Made by a program: the position numbers and the translations under genes
The notes under the pieces: generated by a model
Database searches by the model: none
Told to the model about the DNA's origin: nothing
The model's input: only the letters and a program-made list of their open reading frames with translations
In this document: in pieces, positions 63,885 to 64,000 of the stretch
Numbering within the stretch: position 1 is the first letter of the stretch
Layout of the letters: each line of letters begins with the position of its first letter
Origin: Bacteroidota bacterium
GTDB taxonomy: Bacteria > Bacteroidota > Bacteroidia > Chitinophagales > Chitinophagaceae
Direction of reading: 5' to 3'
Length of the DNA stretch: 64,000 bases
Assembly (NCBI GenBank): GCA_947460595.1
Contig: CANHGS010000002.1
Location: 124,001 to 188,000 of the forward strand

Positions 63885-64000
63885 GATCGGGCATGGGATT
63901 CAAACCACGATACATCCACGCAAAATGGGCTGTCAAAAATGATATAGTACTACAATGATACATGATGCAAATGCAAGTTAGGGGTTTTGTTTCAATGGGT

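Noticed and set aside
63880..63925. tRNA 3'-end-like sequence on the minus strand (GGTTTGAATCCC...GCCCGATCA)
   Set aside because: The T-loop looks right but the T-stem does not pair and no matching ATCGGGC acceptor strand or anticodon arm lies upstream; at best a decayed fragment.
1..64000. CRISPR arrays, insertion sequences, rRNA genes
   Set aside because: No regularly spaced repeats, transposase-type proteins or rRNA-like sequence were seen.

Overview
The window looks like chromosomal DNA of a Bacteroidota bacterium, most likely a Chitinophagaceae-type member (moderate confidence, from gene content and not from a marker gene). The reasons are promoter -7 boxes of the TAnnTTTG type, few Shine-Dalgarno sites, proteins with type IX secretion (Por) sorting domains, a NagB-LmbE fusion, a Bacteroidota-type LptD and a eukaryote-like GlnRS. 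Most of it is well-packed chromosome with moderate-to-low GC. A conspicuously AT-rich patch lies at about 44.1-45.4 kb.

Layout. 1-9.9 kb holds the end of prfB, nhaA, an envelope block (amidase, MCE/MlaD-like and OstA/LptA-like genes divergent from an LptD-like gene), plsC and ung. 10.0-10.4 kb holds tRNA-Arg(TCT) followed by a tandem 120-bp repeat. 10.5-18.3 kb holds a phosphopantetheinyl transferase, a histidine ammonia-lyase, a secreted protein, glnS, tilS, a rhomboid protease, rlmH and a small hypothetical gene. 18.3-26.4 kb is an L-fucose locus: IclR regulator, FucP-type permease, mutarotase, two SDRs, a GH29 fucosidase, a FAH-family hydrolase, a lactonase and a Zn-alcohol dehydrogenase. 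Together they outline the non-phosphorylating route from fucose to pyruvate and lactate, but without a visible fuconate dehydratase. 26.7-41.7 kb holds an orphan response regulator, then a seven-gene collinear block of DUF1800, DUF1501, PSCyt/PSD1, beta-propeller and membrane-cytochrome proteins plus a clan GH-D-like glycosidase. A second GH29 fucosidase converges on this block.

41.8-44.1 kb carries a GT8 glycosyltransferase and a flippase. 44.2-50.3 kb is an accessory surface-protein locus: membrane-bound AraC-type regulator, lipoprotein, T9SS protein and a 1071-residue tail-fibre-like repeat protein with a DUF1566-like C-terminus. It is followed by a deleted, frameshifted tandem copy with a (GC)5 tract at the break. 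tRNA-Arg(ACG) lies at 50.5 kb on the minus strand. 50.6-64 kb holds an SDR, a PhyH dioxygenase, an Omp85-type barrel, a PAP2-type phosphatase, nagB-lmbE, GH20 hexosaminidase, pyk, pfkA, a RmlD-like reductase, and the arginine pair ctlX and arcA.

The most unusual signal is non-coding. Both tRNA-Arg genes are followed, in the same orientation, by a terminator and then by members of one repeat family: a long palindrome on the T-tract, a hairpin, and a 40-nt core about 80% identical between the two loci. The other points of most interest are the cytochrome/DUF1501 module beside the fucose genes, a fucose dehydrogenase-like SDR with Asn in place of the catalytic Lys, and the duplicated, possibly phase-variable surface-protein cassette.
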